A stretch of DNA of 64,000 nucleotides from Janthinobacterium fluminis (lineage in GTDB: Bacteria > Pseudomonadota > Gammaproteobacteria > Burkholderiales > Burkholderiaceae_D), in the NCBI RefSeq assembly GCF_028595325.1, contig NZ_JAQQXR010000008.1, positions 62,001 to 126,000 of the forward strand, written 5' to 3'. The notes under the pieces are model-generated. The model worked only from the letters and a program-made list of their open reading frames with translations. It ran no database searches and was not told the origin of the DNA. How positions within the stretch are numbered: position 1 is the first letter of the stretch; each line of letters opens with the position of its first letter. This document shows, piece after piece, positions 57,201-64,000 of the stretch. Made by a program: the position numbers and the translations under genes.

Positions 57201-57428
57201 CAGCAGATGCCAGGTGGCGTCGTCGCAGATGCCGGTCGGCGTCAACTGCTGGCTGGCCTGGAAGGCACGGATGGCCCTGGCCGTGTCTTTGTTGTAGTGC
57301 TCGCTGACGGGGCCGCACAAAAACGCCTGCACGTCCTGGCCCAGATCGACGTTTCCGCTGGCCAGTTTGCGGTGGATGTCCTTGATTTCATTGCCGCGAT
57401 CGCCCAATTTGAACAAAATCTCGCCCAT
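54288..57428 (-). CDS. Giant patatin-like phospholipase with inserted membrane domain
   Basis: A 1046-residue protein of unusual architecture. Residues about 4-76 resemble a peptidoglycan-binding-1 domain (FKLGDRGNEIKDIHRKL, TARAIRAFQAS, TPTGICDDATWHLL). A patatin N-terminal half follows with the oxyanion loop SGGGIRS (127-133) and a nucleophile Ser160 in SVSGGGY. About ten hydrophobic helices occupy roughly 232-627. The patatin C-terminal half then resumes, with the catalytic Asp841 in SDGGHFENLGIYELV. The dyad is therefore intact but split by some 400-600 residues. No Sec signal precedes it. The ATG at 57428 is chosen because AGGGAG is six bases upstream; the ATG at 57434 has no room for it. 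It is downstream of a SGNH hydrolase gene. The function is unknown; lipid hydrolysis at the membrane is inferred. Confidence 0.85.
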   Translation of the reverse strand: MGEILFKLGDRGNEIKDIHRKLASGNVDLGQDVQAFLCGPVSEHYNKDTARAIRAFQASQQLTPTGICDDATWHLLDREAGSVYAETLQFELDALRGERVPDGVRPADEDQVMRAAHEAKLAGLAFSGGGIRSATFNLGILQALAESRLLHAFDYLSSVSGGGYIAAHFTKWLHRLGGDIGAMEEQLAPGAHQKAEAKEIRFLRQYSNYLTPQTGFFSVDTWSVLATYIRNTALNMAILVAMLGAVLMLPHLLVRLHAYLDSSFPATYPLWCAIVAALAFACAVFFIALSISTIPDPARPGRIYGQTQSSVMIFIVAPLMLAGLAGSIALWHYRTHIGALWRQRALPPDAGAAVIPWLLLPGLGFFICWAAGWYTAQWYNRRLGNTGDAALDWRHVRNEGVGHLLCALVALGTGTLLLFKVLSDIGGWTGQAAARPPTDFIHVLVFGMPFMLSIFGISMILSVGLVGRMYKEKSREWWSRQGAWTSICTLAWLGLMAVSLYGPALVDYAGNHLDEWGTRLLAGGWVGATLAGVVLGRSSATDKRSPNRYLELLACVAPYVFAVGTLLLIAALVQMLAVPAQLQPHARAGDTPLSYLALSLHNTAQSRAPDLMWPLLILAASGVILSRRVDINKFSLYTMYRNRLVRAYLGASNEQRHAHPFSGFDENDDLNLNDMLKTAAGQLQRPYHIINTALNLVNGKELAWQTRKAAGFTFTPAFCGFEMPSMAAPGMLQLQQEAARGCFRGTAAYRRRHQIGGCESGIKLGMAMATSGAATSPNMGYHSSPPLAFLMTMFNVRLGRWFANPRKANWQTTSPKFGLRSLLSELFGYTDADADYIYLSDGGHFENLGIYELVRRRCRLIVAVDASADGVLDFEDLGNAIRKCGTDLHIEININVGKIDLLKGSDFSTSHCVTGTILYGKVDKGGPNGTLLYIKPSLIGKEFADVLNYRKTHRDFPHQTTADQWFDETQFESYRSLGYHIGTLALKDAAARAGAGAGGESHDIAGLCKELEKLWGPPPDTPLAGAVASVTSHDEGRRRRQERRQS

Positions 57429-57482
57429 GCTCATCTCCCTGGAGTGAATGCCGCCCCGCGACGCGCAAGGCGCCGGCCTGTT

Positions 57483-58313
57483 TTACCGTGGCTGCTGCTG
57501 CGGCGCCGTCGACCATTTCGGCGGACGCACCCAGTCTGGGAACGATGCCTGGAACAGCGGGAAAAATTTCATCGCCAGCTTGTTGAAGCCGCCTCGGCTC
57601 GGGTGCAACTCATTAGACCAGTCGACGGGCGTGAGCGTATTGCGCGTGTCGATGAAATGGTAGTGCGACTGCGCCGGGTCGGCCCCCTGCAGGGCCAGGT
57701 GCAAGCGCGCCAGTTCGTCGATGATGTAGCGGCCGGCGGCGACGTGCAGCGCCACCGGCATGCCGATTTGCTGCAGCGACGGCAGTATCCACGGGGAAAA
57801 CCAGAGCAAGCCTTTGCCGCTGATCTGCGGATAGTCGTAGCAATGCGCGACGATGGGAACTTGGGGGCAGAAAATGTTGCGCAGGTGCAGGATGTTCTGG
57901 TAGCCGTTGGCGATGCCGTCGAACAGCTTCTTCGTCTCGGCCGGCTTGAACCAACTGCGGGCGTCGTTGTCGTCGCCTCGTTGCAGCAGGGGGAACAGGT
58001 CGTCCGCGCCGGCGAAATCGTTGCCGCCGCCGCTGATGACGAGCATGTCGACGCTTTTGCCCTCCCATTGCAGGAAGGTGGTCAGCGCCATCATCTGGCT
58101 TTTCCCCGGCCGGGCGATCTCCAAGCCGATCTCGCCGAGTACGGCGATGTCGAGCGCCTGGTATTTGCCGAAGTCGAGAAAGCGGTTGGCCAGATTGCCG
58201 ATGCCCGGAATCGGGTATTGCAGCCATGAGTCGCCGAAACACGCGACGATGGGCGAGTTCGGGTCCGGGCGCTCATAGTCATGCCATGCCGCCAAATTAA
58301 AAGTAATTCCCAT
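57483..58313 (-). CDS. SGNH/GDSL-type hydrolase
   Basis: A 276-residue hydrolase with the SGNH layout: block I CFGDSW (Ser29), a block II Gly near 60-63, block III GGGNDF (Asn98) and block V NELHPSRGGF (His237). The Asp usually three residues before the His is Asn here (N-E-L-H), a variant that may still work in some families. No signal peptide or membrane helix is visible. GGAGGG precedes the ATG by seven bases. It lies 54 bases upstream of the patatin gene on the same strand and is the only other gene of that unit. The substrate is unknown: esters, lipids or glycans are possible. Confidence 0.82.
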   Translation of the reverse strand: MGITFNLAAWHDYERPDPNSPIVACFGDSWLQYPIPGIGNLANRFLDFGKYQALDIAVLGEIGLEIARPGKSQMMALTTFLQWEGKSVDMLVISGGGNDFAGADDLFPLLQRGDDNDARSWFKPAETKKLFDGIANGYQNILHLRNIFCPQVPIVAHCYDYPQISGKGLLWFSPWILPSLQQIGMPVALHVAAGRYIIDELARLHLALQGADPAQSHYHFIDTRNTLTPVDWSNELHPSRGGFNKLAMKFFPLFQASFPDWVRPPKWSTAPQQQPR

Positions 58314-58430
58314 GATTCAGCCCTCCGGATCGTGCCGGCGGACTCGGCGGGATGCCGGGGCGACGGCGTCCGGCCAGAATAGCATGGCGTTTTGATATTG
58401 CCTGGGGCTAGCGTGCGCCCGCCACCGGGC

Positions 58431-58901
58431 TCAGGCGCCGCCGGCGTAGCCGTTCTGGCGCCAGGCCTCGAAGACGACGACGGCGACCGTGTTCGACAGG
58501 TTCAGGCTGCGGTTGTCCGGGCGCATCGGCAGGCGGATGCGCTGGGCCGGCGGGAACGAGGCGCGCAGCGCCGGGTCCAGGCCCTTCGTTTCCGAGCCGA
58601 ACACGAAGACGTCGCCGGGCTGGAAGCTGGCCTGGCCGAACGGCGCGGAGCCGTGCGTCGTCATGGCGAACATGCGCGCCGGGTCCGGCCGCACGGCGGC
58701 GAGGAAGGCGTCCCAGTTGGCGTGCACCCGCATCGTCGCGTAGTCGTGGTAGTCGAGGCCGGCGCGCTTCATCTTGGCGTCGTCGAGGGGAAAGCCGAGC
58801 GGCTCGATCAGGTGCAACTGGGCGCCCGTGTTGGCGCACAAGCGGATGACGTTGCCCGTGTTGGGCGGGATTTCGGGTTCTACCAGTACGACGTGGAACA
58901 A
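58431..58901 (-). CDS. trmL: tRNA (cytidine/uridine-2'-O-)-methyltransferase TrmL
   Basis: A 156-residue SPOUT (trefoil-knot) methyltransferase. It modifies the 2'-O of the wobble base 34 in leucine tRNAs. Family motifs are VEPEIPPNTGNVIRLCANTG near the N-terminus and FGSETKGL, then RPDNRSLNLSNTVAVVVFEA forming the knot and the SAM site. Length is exactly typical. It follows comF on the same strand by 30 bases, with AGGAGAACAC before the start. Confidence 0.96.
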   Translation of the reverse strand: MFHVVLVEPEIPPNTGNVIRLCANTGAQLHLIEPLGFPLDDAKMKRAGLDYHDYATMRVHANWDAFLAAVRPDPARMFAMTTHGSAPFGQASFQPGDVFVFGSETKGLDPALRASFPPAQRIRLPMRPDNRSLNLSNTVAVVVFEAWRQNGYAGGA

Positions 58902-58931
58902 GAGTGTTCTCCTTATATATAAATATGTTGC

Positions 58932-59672
58932 CTAGCGCGGCGGCGTGCGCGCGAAGACCAGATTGCTCACGCGCGCCGCGCCGTGGCGCTTGAATGTGGC
59001 GGCCAGTTCGCCCAGCGTCTGGCCGCTGGTGACGACGTCGTCGACGACGCCGACGTGGCGCCCGCGCAGCAGCGCCGCCGCGTCCGCCGTCAGCGCGAAC
59101 GCCCCTTCGAGGTTGCGGCCGCGCTCGTGCGGCGCGACCCGCGTTTGCGCGCGCGTCTCGCGGACCCTGGCCGCCAGCGCCGGGTGCAGGGCGACGCCGA
59201 GTGCGCGCGCCAGCGGCCGGGCGATTTCCAGCGCCTGGTTGAAGCCGCGCTCGGCCAGCCGGCGCGGCCCCAGCGGCACCGGGCACAGCAGGGCGGGCAG
59301 CGCGAAGTCGGGCCGCTCCAGCACGGCGTCGCGCAGCAGGCGCGCCAGCAGCGGCGCCAGGCCCAGGCGCGCGCCGAATTTCAATTGCAGCAGCAACTGG
59401 TCGACGGGCGCCGCGTAGTCGGCCGCCACCAGCGTCGCGTCGAAGGCCGGCGGCGCGCGCAGACAGCGGCCGCACAGGCCGGCGGCGCCGTCCGGCAGGC
59501 GGTTCGCGCATTGTGGGCAGCGCGGCGTGCGCCGCCCCAGATACTGGTCGCGGCAGGGCGCGCACAGCATGGCGGCGCCGCGCGCGCCGCACAGCGCGCA
59601 CGCGGCCGGCAGCAGCGCGCCCAGCAGGGCCGGTCCCAGGGCGCGCCAGCGCGCCGGCGCTCGCTCCCGCAT
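58932..59672 (-). CDS. ComF-family phosphoribosyltransferase-like protein
   Basis: A 246-residue protein. An N-terminal zinc-ribbon has CALCG, CAPC, CPQC and CGRC pairs. The C-terminal phosphoribosyltransferase domain has the PRPP loop VGVVDDVVTSGQTL. ComF proteins help single-stranded DNA uptake in competence. The start at 59672 follows GAGGGACTGGCG. Two upstream ATGs (59705, 59729) overlap or precede a GATAAT -10 box, so they are unlikely. It is divergent from bioC, with 58 bases between starts. Confidence 0.9.
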   Translation of the reverse strand: MRERAPARWRALGPALLGALLPAACALCGARGAAMLCAPCRDQYLGRRTPRCPQCANRLPDGAAGLCGRCLRAPPAFDATLVAADYAAPVDQLLLQLKFGARLGLAPLLARLLRDAVLERPDFALPALLCPVPLGPRRLAERGFNQALEIARPLARALGVALHPALAARVRETRAQTRVAPHERGRNLEGAFALTADAAALLRGRHVGVVDDVVTSGQTLGELAATFKRHGAARVSNLVFARTPPR

Positions 59673-59730
59673 CGCCAGTCCCTCTTCGATGTACACTGCC
59701 GGCATTATCTCACCTTCATCGAATGCCATT

Positions 59731-60642
59731 ATGACCCCGCCTAAATTGAGTGCGCCTATCGACCCGGTGCATGTGCGTGACTTCTTTTCGCGGCCGGCGC
59801 GCGTGCAGCCGTCCGATTTCCTGCGCCGCGAGATCGCCGCGCGCATGCACGAGCGCCTGCAACTGGTAAAAATCGCGCCGCGCCGCGTGCTCGACGCCGG
59901 CTGCGGGCCGGGCCTGGACCTGGCGCTGCTGCAAAAAGACTTTCCGGCGGCGCAAATCGTCGGCCTCGACGCGGCGCCGGCGATGATCAAGGCGGCCCAG
60001 GCGCCGGCCTCGACGCTGGCCGCGCTGAACCAGTTCCTCAGCAAGCTGCTGCCGGCCAAGGCCGGCATCGACCTGCTGTGCGGCGATTTTTCCGAACTGC
60101 CGCTGGGGCCGGGCACGCTCGACCTGGTCTGGTCCAACCTGGCGCTGCACTGGCACCCGCAGCCGGACCGCGTCTTCGCCGAATGGCACCGGACGCTGCG
60201 CACGGACGGTTTGCTGATGTTTTCCTGTTTCGGCCCGGACACGTTCAAGGAGTTGAAGGCGGCCTTCGCCGAGGCCGACCTGGCGCCGCACGCGCTGCCC
60301 TTCGTCGACATGCACGATTTCGGCGACATGCTGGTCAACACCGGCTTCGCCACGCCGGTGCTGGACATGGAAACCGTCACCGTCACCTATGCGACGGCGC
60401 AGGCGCTGCTGGCCGACGTGCGGGCCTGGGGCGGCAATCCGCTGACGACGCGGCGCCGCGGCCTGATGGGCAAAGCGGCCTGGGGCCGCATGCTGGCGGC
60501 GCTGGAGAAAATGCGCCGCCCCGACGGCAAGCTGGGCCTGAGTTTCGAGGTGCTGTACGGCCACGCCTTCCGTCCGGCGCCGCGTCTGACGCAGGCCGGC
60601 GAGGCCATCATCCGCTTCGATTTGCCGCGCAAGCCCAAATAA
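59731..60642 (+). CDS. bioC: Malonyl-ACP O-methyltransferase (BioC-type)
   Basis: A 303-residue SAM methyltransferase. Motif I is VLDAGCGPGLDLALL, followed by IVGLDAAPAMIKAA. The block WSNLALHWHPQPDRVFAEWHR is characteristic of BioC, which methylates malonyl-ACP to start pimelate synthesis for biotin. Other biotin genes are not in the window. An upstream in-frame extension would overlap comF and is not conserved. Assignment as BioC rather than another class I methyltransferase is likely but not certain. Confidence 0.8.
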   Translation: MTPPKLSAPIDPVHVRDFFSRPARVQPSDFLRREIAARMHERLQLVKIAPRRVLDAGCGPGLDLALLQKDFPAAQIVGLDAAPAMIKAAQAPASTLAALNQFLSKLLPAKAGIDLLCGDFSELPLGPGTLDLVWSNLALHWHPQPDRVFAEWHRTLRTDGLLMFSCFGPDTFKELKAAFAEADLAPHALPFVDMHDFGDMLVNTGFATPVLDMETVTVTYATAQALLADVRAWGGNPLTTRRRGLMGKAAWGRMLAALEKMRRPDGKLGLSFEVLYGHAFRPAPRLTQAGEAIIRFDLPRKPK

Positions 60643-61076
60643 GGGTGTAGGCTTGGCGGCAAGGAAGTCGTATCCGTGGCAAAGGGCGTGAAAGGGCGCA
60701 CTTACCGCCCTGGAAAGTGGATTTTCCCTTGATGAACTGTCGAATTCTTGATTATAATCGTTGACTAATTTTGTCGACACTGATTGCAGCCCGGAAATAT
60801 TGGGGGAAACAGGGTCGCCAAAGGGCAAGATTTAAGTCAACGGGCATCGGTGAGTGGGTTTGCCGGTGCCGATGCCAAGGTTCCAGCTGGACTTTTTGTG
60901 CGAGTGTAATGCTGTCGCGCGGGGCCGGCATGGGACCTGTAGGTGTTTGGCGCGGGCGGCAACACGGCCGTGGCGCGGGTCAAGGAGGAGCGGCGGCGGT
61001 TCAGTCAGCGTTATAAGCTGACGAATCCCGGCGCCGTTTAAAAAAATATTTTTATTTTTGGGTGGTTGGGGAAAAC
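60643..61076 (+). promoter_or_regulatory. Long leader and promoter region of the cox operon
   Basis: 434 bases without a gene. A promoter with TTGATG (60729-60734), an 18-base spacer and TATAAT (60753-60758) is visible. Initiation there gives a leader of about 310 bases. The leader contains an 8-bp stem, GGCATCGG pairing with CCGATGCC (about 60844-60877). It also contains a perfect inverted repeat GTCAGC-N7-GCTGAC (61004-61022) whose loop reads GTTATAA, which could be a second -10 box inside an operator. AT-rich sequence immediately precedes coxB. Confidence 0.55.
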
Positions 61077-62288
61077 ATGAAACATGCAAAGCGACTTCAA
61101 TCGTTGATGCTCGGGCTGTCGTTGACAGTGGCCGGCGTCCCGGCGTGGGCGGCCGATACCGCCGCGGCGGCGGGCAAGTATGCAGGCACTGGCGGCCCGG
61201 TGCCGTTTGAAATGAATCTGCAACCTCCGGCGACGCAAATCGCCCACGAAGTCTACGATCTGCACACCTGGATGATGATCATCTGCATGGTGATCTTCGT
61301 CGCCGTGTTCGGCGTGATGTTTTATTCGATCTTCAAGCACCGCAAGTCGCTGGGCCACAAGCCGGCCAGCTTCCACGAAAGCACCACCGTGGAAATCGCC
61401 TGGACCGTCGTGCCTTTCCTGATCGTCATCGGCATGGCCCTGCCGGCCACCCGCACCGTCGTCGGCATGAAGGACACCTCGAACGCCGACATCACGATCA
61501 AGGCCACCGGCATGCAGTGGAAATGGGGCTACGACTACCTGAAGGGCGAGGGCGAGGGCATTGCCTTCCTGTCGAACCTGTCGACGCCGCGCTCGCAAGT
61601 GGGCGGCCCCGGCGTGGCGCCGAGCGAAAAGCGCGGCGACAACTACCTGATCGAAGTCGACAACGAGGTTGTCGTTCCGGTCAACAAGAAAATCCGCATA
61701 GTATTGACCGCCAACGACGTCATCCACGCCTGGTCGATTCCCGCCTTCGCCGTCAAGCAAGACGCCATTCCCGGCTTCGTGCGCGACACCTGGTTCAAGG
61801 CCGACCACATCGGCACCTACCGCGGCAATTGCGCCGAGCTGTGCGGCAAAGAACACGCCTTCATGCCCATCGTCGTCAAAGTGGTTTCCGCGGAAGACTA
61901 TAAAGTCTGGGTGGCCGGCGAGAAGAAAAAAATGGCCGCCCTGGCCGACGATCCAAGCAAGACCTGGACTATTGACGAATTGAAAACCAAGGGCGAAAAG
62001 GTCTACACTACCAACTGTATCGTCTGCCATCAGGCAAACGGCAAGGGCTTGCCGGGCGCGTTTGCCGCCCTGGACGGCTCGAAAGTGGTGAATGGTCCTA
62101 AGGCGGAGCAAATCAAGGTGCTGTTGCACGGCCAGAAGACTGGCGCCTTCCCTTCGGAAATGCCAGCATGGAAGCAGTTGTCGGATACGGACATTGCCGC
62201 GGTCATCACTTACACCCGCAATAACTGGTCGAACAAGGCCGAAGAAAACATCGTTCAACCAGCCGAAGTTCTGGCTGCACGCAAGTAA
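61077..62288 (+). CDS. coxB: Cytochrome c oxidase subunit II with fused cytochrome c domain
   Basis: A 403-residue subunit II. The signal peptide is MKHAKRLQSLMLGLSLTVAG. Two membrane helices (about 63-85 and 107-127) are followed by a cupredoxin domain holding the dinuclear CuA site: His217, Cys252, Cys256, His260 and Met263 (CAELCGKEHAFM). A C-terminal class I cytochrome c domain carries CIVCH (Cys314, Cys317, His318) and a distal Met in EMPAW. It accepts electrons from cytochrome c and passes them to subunit I. GGGGAAAAC precedes the ATG. ctaD follows after 13 bases. Confidence 0.96.
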   Translation: MKHAKRLQSLMLGLSLTVAGVPAWAADTAAAAGKYAGTGGPVPFEMNLQPPATQIAHEVYDLHTWMMIICMVIFVAVFGVMFYSIFKHRKSLGHKPASFHESTTVEIAWTVVPFLIVIGMALPATRTVVGMKDTSNADITIKATGMQWKWGYDYLKGEGEGIAFLSNLSTPRSQVGGPGVAPSEKRGDNYLIEVDNEVVVPVNKKIRIVLTANDVIHAWSIPAFAVKQDAIPGFVRDTWFKADHIGTYRGNCAELCGKEHAFMPIVVKVVSAEDYKVWVAGEKKKMAALADDPSKTWTIDELKTKGEKVYTTNCIVCHQANGKGLPGAFAALDGSKVVNGPKAEQIKVLLHGQKTGAFPSEMPAWKQLSDTDIAAVITYTRNNWSNKAEENIVQPAEVLAARK

Positions 62289-62301
62289 TTAGGAGCTTCA
62301 T

Positions 62302-63897
62302 ATGAGCACAAGCACAGTGGATCACGCGCACGACCACGGCCACGATCACGCACACGATCACCCGCACGGTTGGCAACGCTGGTTGTTCGCAACCAACCAT
62401 AAAGATATCGGTACCTTGTACCTGTGGTTCTCCTTCGTCATGTTGATGTCGGGCGGCGTACTGGCGCTGATGATACGCAGCGAGCTGTTCCAGCCCGGCC
62501 TGCAGTTCTTCCAGCCTGAGTTCTTCAACCAGCTGACCACCATGCACGGCCTGGTGATGGTGTTCGGCGCGATCATGCCGGCCTTCGTCGGCTACGCCAA
62601 CTGGATGATCCCGCTGCAAGTGGGCGCCTCCGACATGGCCTTCGCGCGCATGAACAACTTCTCGTTCTGGCTGCTGCCGCCGGCGGCGATCCTGCTGGCC
62701 GCCTCCTTCCTGGTGCCCGGCGGCGCCACCGCCGCCGGCTGGACGCTGTACGCGCCGCTGTCGACGCAAATGGGACCCGGCATGGACATGGCGATTTTCG
62801 CCATGCACCTGATGGGCGCCTCGTCGATCATGGGTTCGATCAACATCATCGTCACCATCCTGAACATGCGCTGCCCTGGCATGACCCTGATGAAGATGCC
62901 GATGTTCTGCTGGACCTGGCTGATCACCGCCTACCTGCTGATCGCCGTGATGCCAGTGCTGGCCGGCGCGATCACGATGACCCTGACCGACCGCCACTTC
63001 GGCACCTCGTTCTTCAACGCCGCCGGCGGCGGCGATCCGGTCATGTACCAGCACATCTTCTGGTTCTTCGGCCATCCCGAGGTCTACATCATGATCTTGC
63101 CCGCTTTCGGCATCGTCTCGCAGATCCTGCCGGCCTTCGCCCGCAAGCCGCTGTTCGGCTACGCCTCGATGGTCTACGCCACCGCCTCGATCGCCATCCT
63201 GTCGTTCATCGTCTGGGCCCACCACATGTTCACCACCGGCATGCCGGTGACGAGCCAGCTGTTCTTCATGTACGCGACGATGCTGATCGCCGTGCCGACC
63301 GGCGTCAAGGTGTTCAACTGGATCGCCACGATGTGGCGCGGTTCGATGACCTTCGAAACCCCGATGCTGTTCACCGTCGGCTTCATCTTCGTGTTCACCA
63401 TGGGCGGCTTCACCGGCCTGATCCTGGCCGTGACGCCGATCGACATCCAGCTGCAGGACACCTACTACGTGGTGGCCCACTTCCACTACGTGCTGGTGGC
63501 CGGCTCGCTGTTCGCCCTGTTCGCCGGCTTCTACTACTGGAGCCCGAAGTGGACCGGCCATATGTACAGCGAATTCCGCGGCAAGGTGCACTTCTGGCTG
63601 TCGCTGGTCACGTTCAACGTCACCTTCTTCCCGATGCACTTCCTGGGCCTGGCCGGCATGCCGCGCCGCTACGCCGACTACCCGGCGCAGTTCACCGACT
63701 TCAACATGCTGGCCTCGATCGGCGCGATGGGCTTCGGTCTGACCCAGGTGTACTTCCTGTTCTTCGTCGTGATCCCGACCATCCGCGGCGGCAAAAAAGC
63801 CGAGGCGAAACCTTGGGACGGCGCCGAGGGCCTGGAATGGACTGTGCCTAGCCCAGCCCCGTTCCACACGTTTGAAACACCGCCGACAGTAAAATAA
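62302..63897 (+). CDS. ctaD: Cytochrome c oxidase subunit I
   Basis: A 531-residue 12-helix heme-copper oxidase subunit. It holds heme a, heme a3 and CuB. The ligands are visible: [11 protein letters not shown] for heme a, [17 protein letters not shown] with the cross-linked His-Tyr, WAHHMFTTG for CuB, and [12 protein letters not shown] for both hemes. The N-terminus has an unusual His/Asp-rich stretch ([18 protein letters not shown]) before helix 1. AGGAG precedes the ATG by seven bases. It is the second gene of the cox operon, downstream of coxB. Confidence 0.98.
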   Translation: MSTSTVDHAHDHGHDHAHDHPHGWQRWLFATNHKDIGTLYLWFSFVMLMSGGVLALMIRSELFQPGLQFFQPEFFNQLTTMHGLVMVFGAIMPAFVGYANWMIPLQVGASDMAFARMNNFSFWLLPPAAILLAASFLVPGGATAAGWTLYAPLSTQMGPGMDMAIFAMHLMGASSIMGSINIIVTILNMRCPGMTLMKMPMFCWTWLITAYLLIAVMPVLAGAITMTLTDRHFGTSFFNAAGGGDPVMYQHIFWFFGHPEVYIMILPAFGIVSQILPAFARKPLFGYASMVYATASIAILSFIVWAHHMFTTGMPVTSQLFFMYATMLIAVPTGVKVFNWIATMWRGSMTFETPMLFTVGFIFVFTMGGFTGLILAVTPIDIQLQDTYYVVAHFHYVLVAGSLFALFAGFYYWSPKWTGHMYSEFRGKVHFWLSLVTFNVTFFPMHFLGLAGMPRRYADYPAQFTDFNMLASIGAMGFGLTQVYFLFFVVIPTIRGGKKAEAKPWDGAEGLEWTVPSPAPFHTFETPPTVK

Positions 63898-63906
63898 TGG
63901 CGTGGC

Positions 63907-63930
63907 CGGGCCGGCGTGTCAGCCGGCCCG
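63907..63930 (+). other. Perfect 9-bp stem-loop after ctaD
   Basis: CGGGCCGGC and GCCGGCCCG flank a six-base loop, nine bases after the ctaD stop and 26 bases before the next start codon. Without a U-tract, it is more likely a processing or partial-attenuation hairpin within the cox operon than a terminator. Confidence 0.55.
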
Positions 63931-63956
63931 CATCCGATGTAACCAGACTGCTTGCT

Positions 63957-64000
63957 ATGTCAGAACAGAAAAAACCGAATAACCTGAAGACCGGCTTGAT
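63957..64000 (+). CDS. Start of the next cox-operon gene (cut by the window edge)
   Basis: Only 14 complete codons are present, beginning MSEQKKPNNLKTGL. In this position Burkholderiales usually have the cytochrome oxidase small assembly protein or the Cox11 assembly factor. The short Lys/Asn-rich start before a hydrophobic turn fits the small assembly protein, but too little is visible to decide. Confidence 0.4.
   Translation, partial: MSEQKKPNNLKTGL

Noticed and set aside
54288-58313. Patatin/SGNH pair considered as a CBASS or a T6SS effector-immunity locus
   Set aside because: No cyclase, sensor or ubiquitin-like genes, and no VgrG, PAAR or small immunity gene are adjacent, so a known system cannot be named.

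Overview
The window is one contiguous, GC-rich, gene-dense chromosomal segment. Gene content and order point to a betaproteobacterium of the Burkholderiales, most likely the family Oxalobacteraceae (Massilia, Janthinobacterium, Duganella relatives). This placement is inference. It rests on the polA / DUF2782 / thrB / BPSS1780 / uvrD block, the pilT-pilU pair, ubiA beside oxyR, a PEP-CTERM protein, and a cox operon whose CoxB carries a fused cytochrome c domain. I saw no insertion sequence, prophage, CRISPR array, tRNA or rRNA gene.

Layout. Positions 1-2.8 kb hold a LysR regulator, a 14-TM-type MFS exporter and what looks like a decayed second LysR gene. At 2.8-7.4 kb a TPP riboswitch precedes thiC-thiS-thiG-thiD-thiE. 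At 7.4-10.9 kb lie a receiver-ANTAR protein, a lone receiver domain, a glutathione-dependent formaldehyde dehydrogenase and a PEP-CTERM exported protein. At 10.9-19.5 kb are uvrD, a BPSS1780-type membrane protein, thrB, a DUF2782 protein, polA and a ZIP metal transporter. At 19.5-26.2 kb a SufR-like Fe-S regulator is divergent from a complete RND efflux operon. At 26.2-28.2 kb an ABC-F ATPase sits behind a short leader ORF with a very strong ribosome binding site. At 28.3-31.3 kb a Rieske oxygenase, an EamA transporter and a sulfurtransferase lie on the minus strand. At 31.6-34.6 kb is the isoprenoid operon xseB-ispA-dxs.

At 34.9-38.5 kb are an orphan MbtH protein, a membrane-anchored glutaredoxin-like protein, an L,D-transpeptidase, a DUF882 (MepK-like) peptidase and a cobalamin adenosyltransferase. 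At 38.8-45.1 kb are a tiny cysteine-rich secreted peptide, glycolate oxidase glcDEF and a GGDEF-EAL protein. At 45.2-54.3 kb are glutathione peroxidase, pilU, pilT, a YggS protein, proC, a DUF883 protein, a second cysteine-rich mini-peptide, ubiA, oxyR, a third PilT/PilU-type ATPase and rfaE2. At 54.3-58.3 kb a SGNH hydrolase precedes a very large patatin-like protein with about ten membrane helices inserted in its catalytic domain. At 58.4-64 kb are trmL, comF, bioC and the start of the aa3-type cytochrome oxidase operon (coxB, ctaD, next gene partial).

Most of the window is housekeeping. The least explained parts are: (1) the patatin / SGNH two-gene unit at 54.3-58.3 kb; (2) the SufR-like regulator with a 30-bp dyad facing an RND pump; (3) the leader-ORF arrangement upstream of the ABC-F gene; and (4) two unlinked 58-residue secreted peptides whose cysteine spacing suggests disulfide-stapled helical hairpins. 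All functional assignments come from reading motifs; no database search was run.
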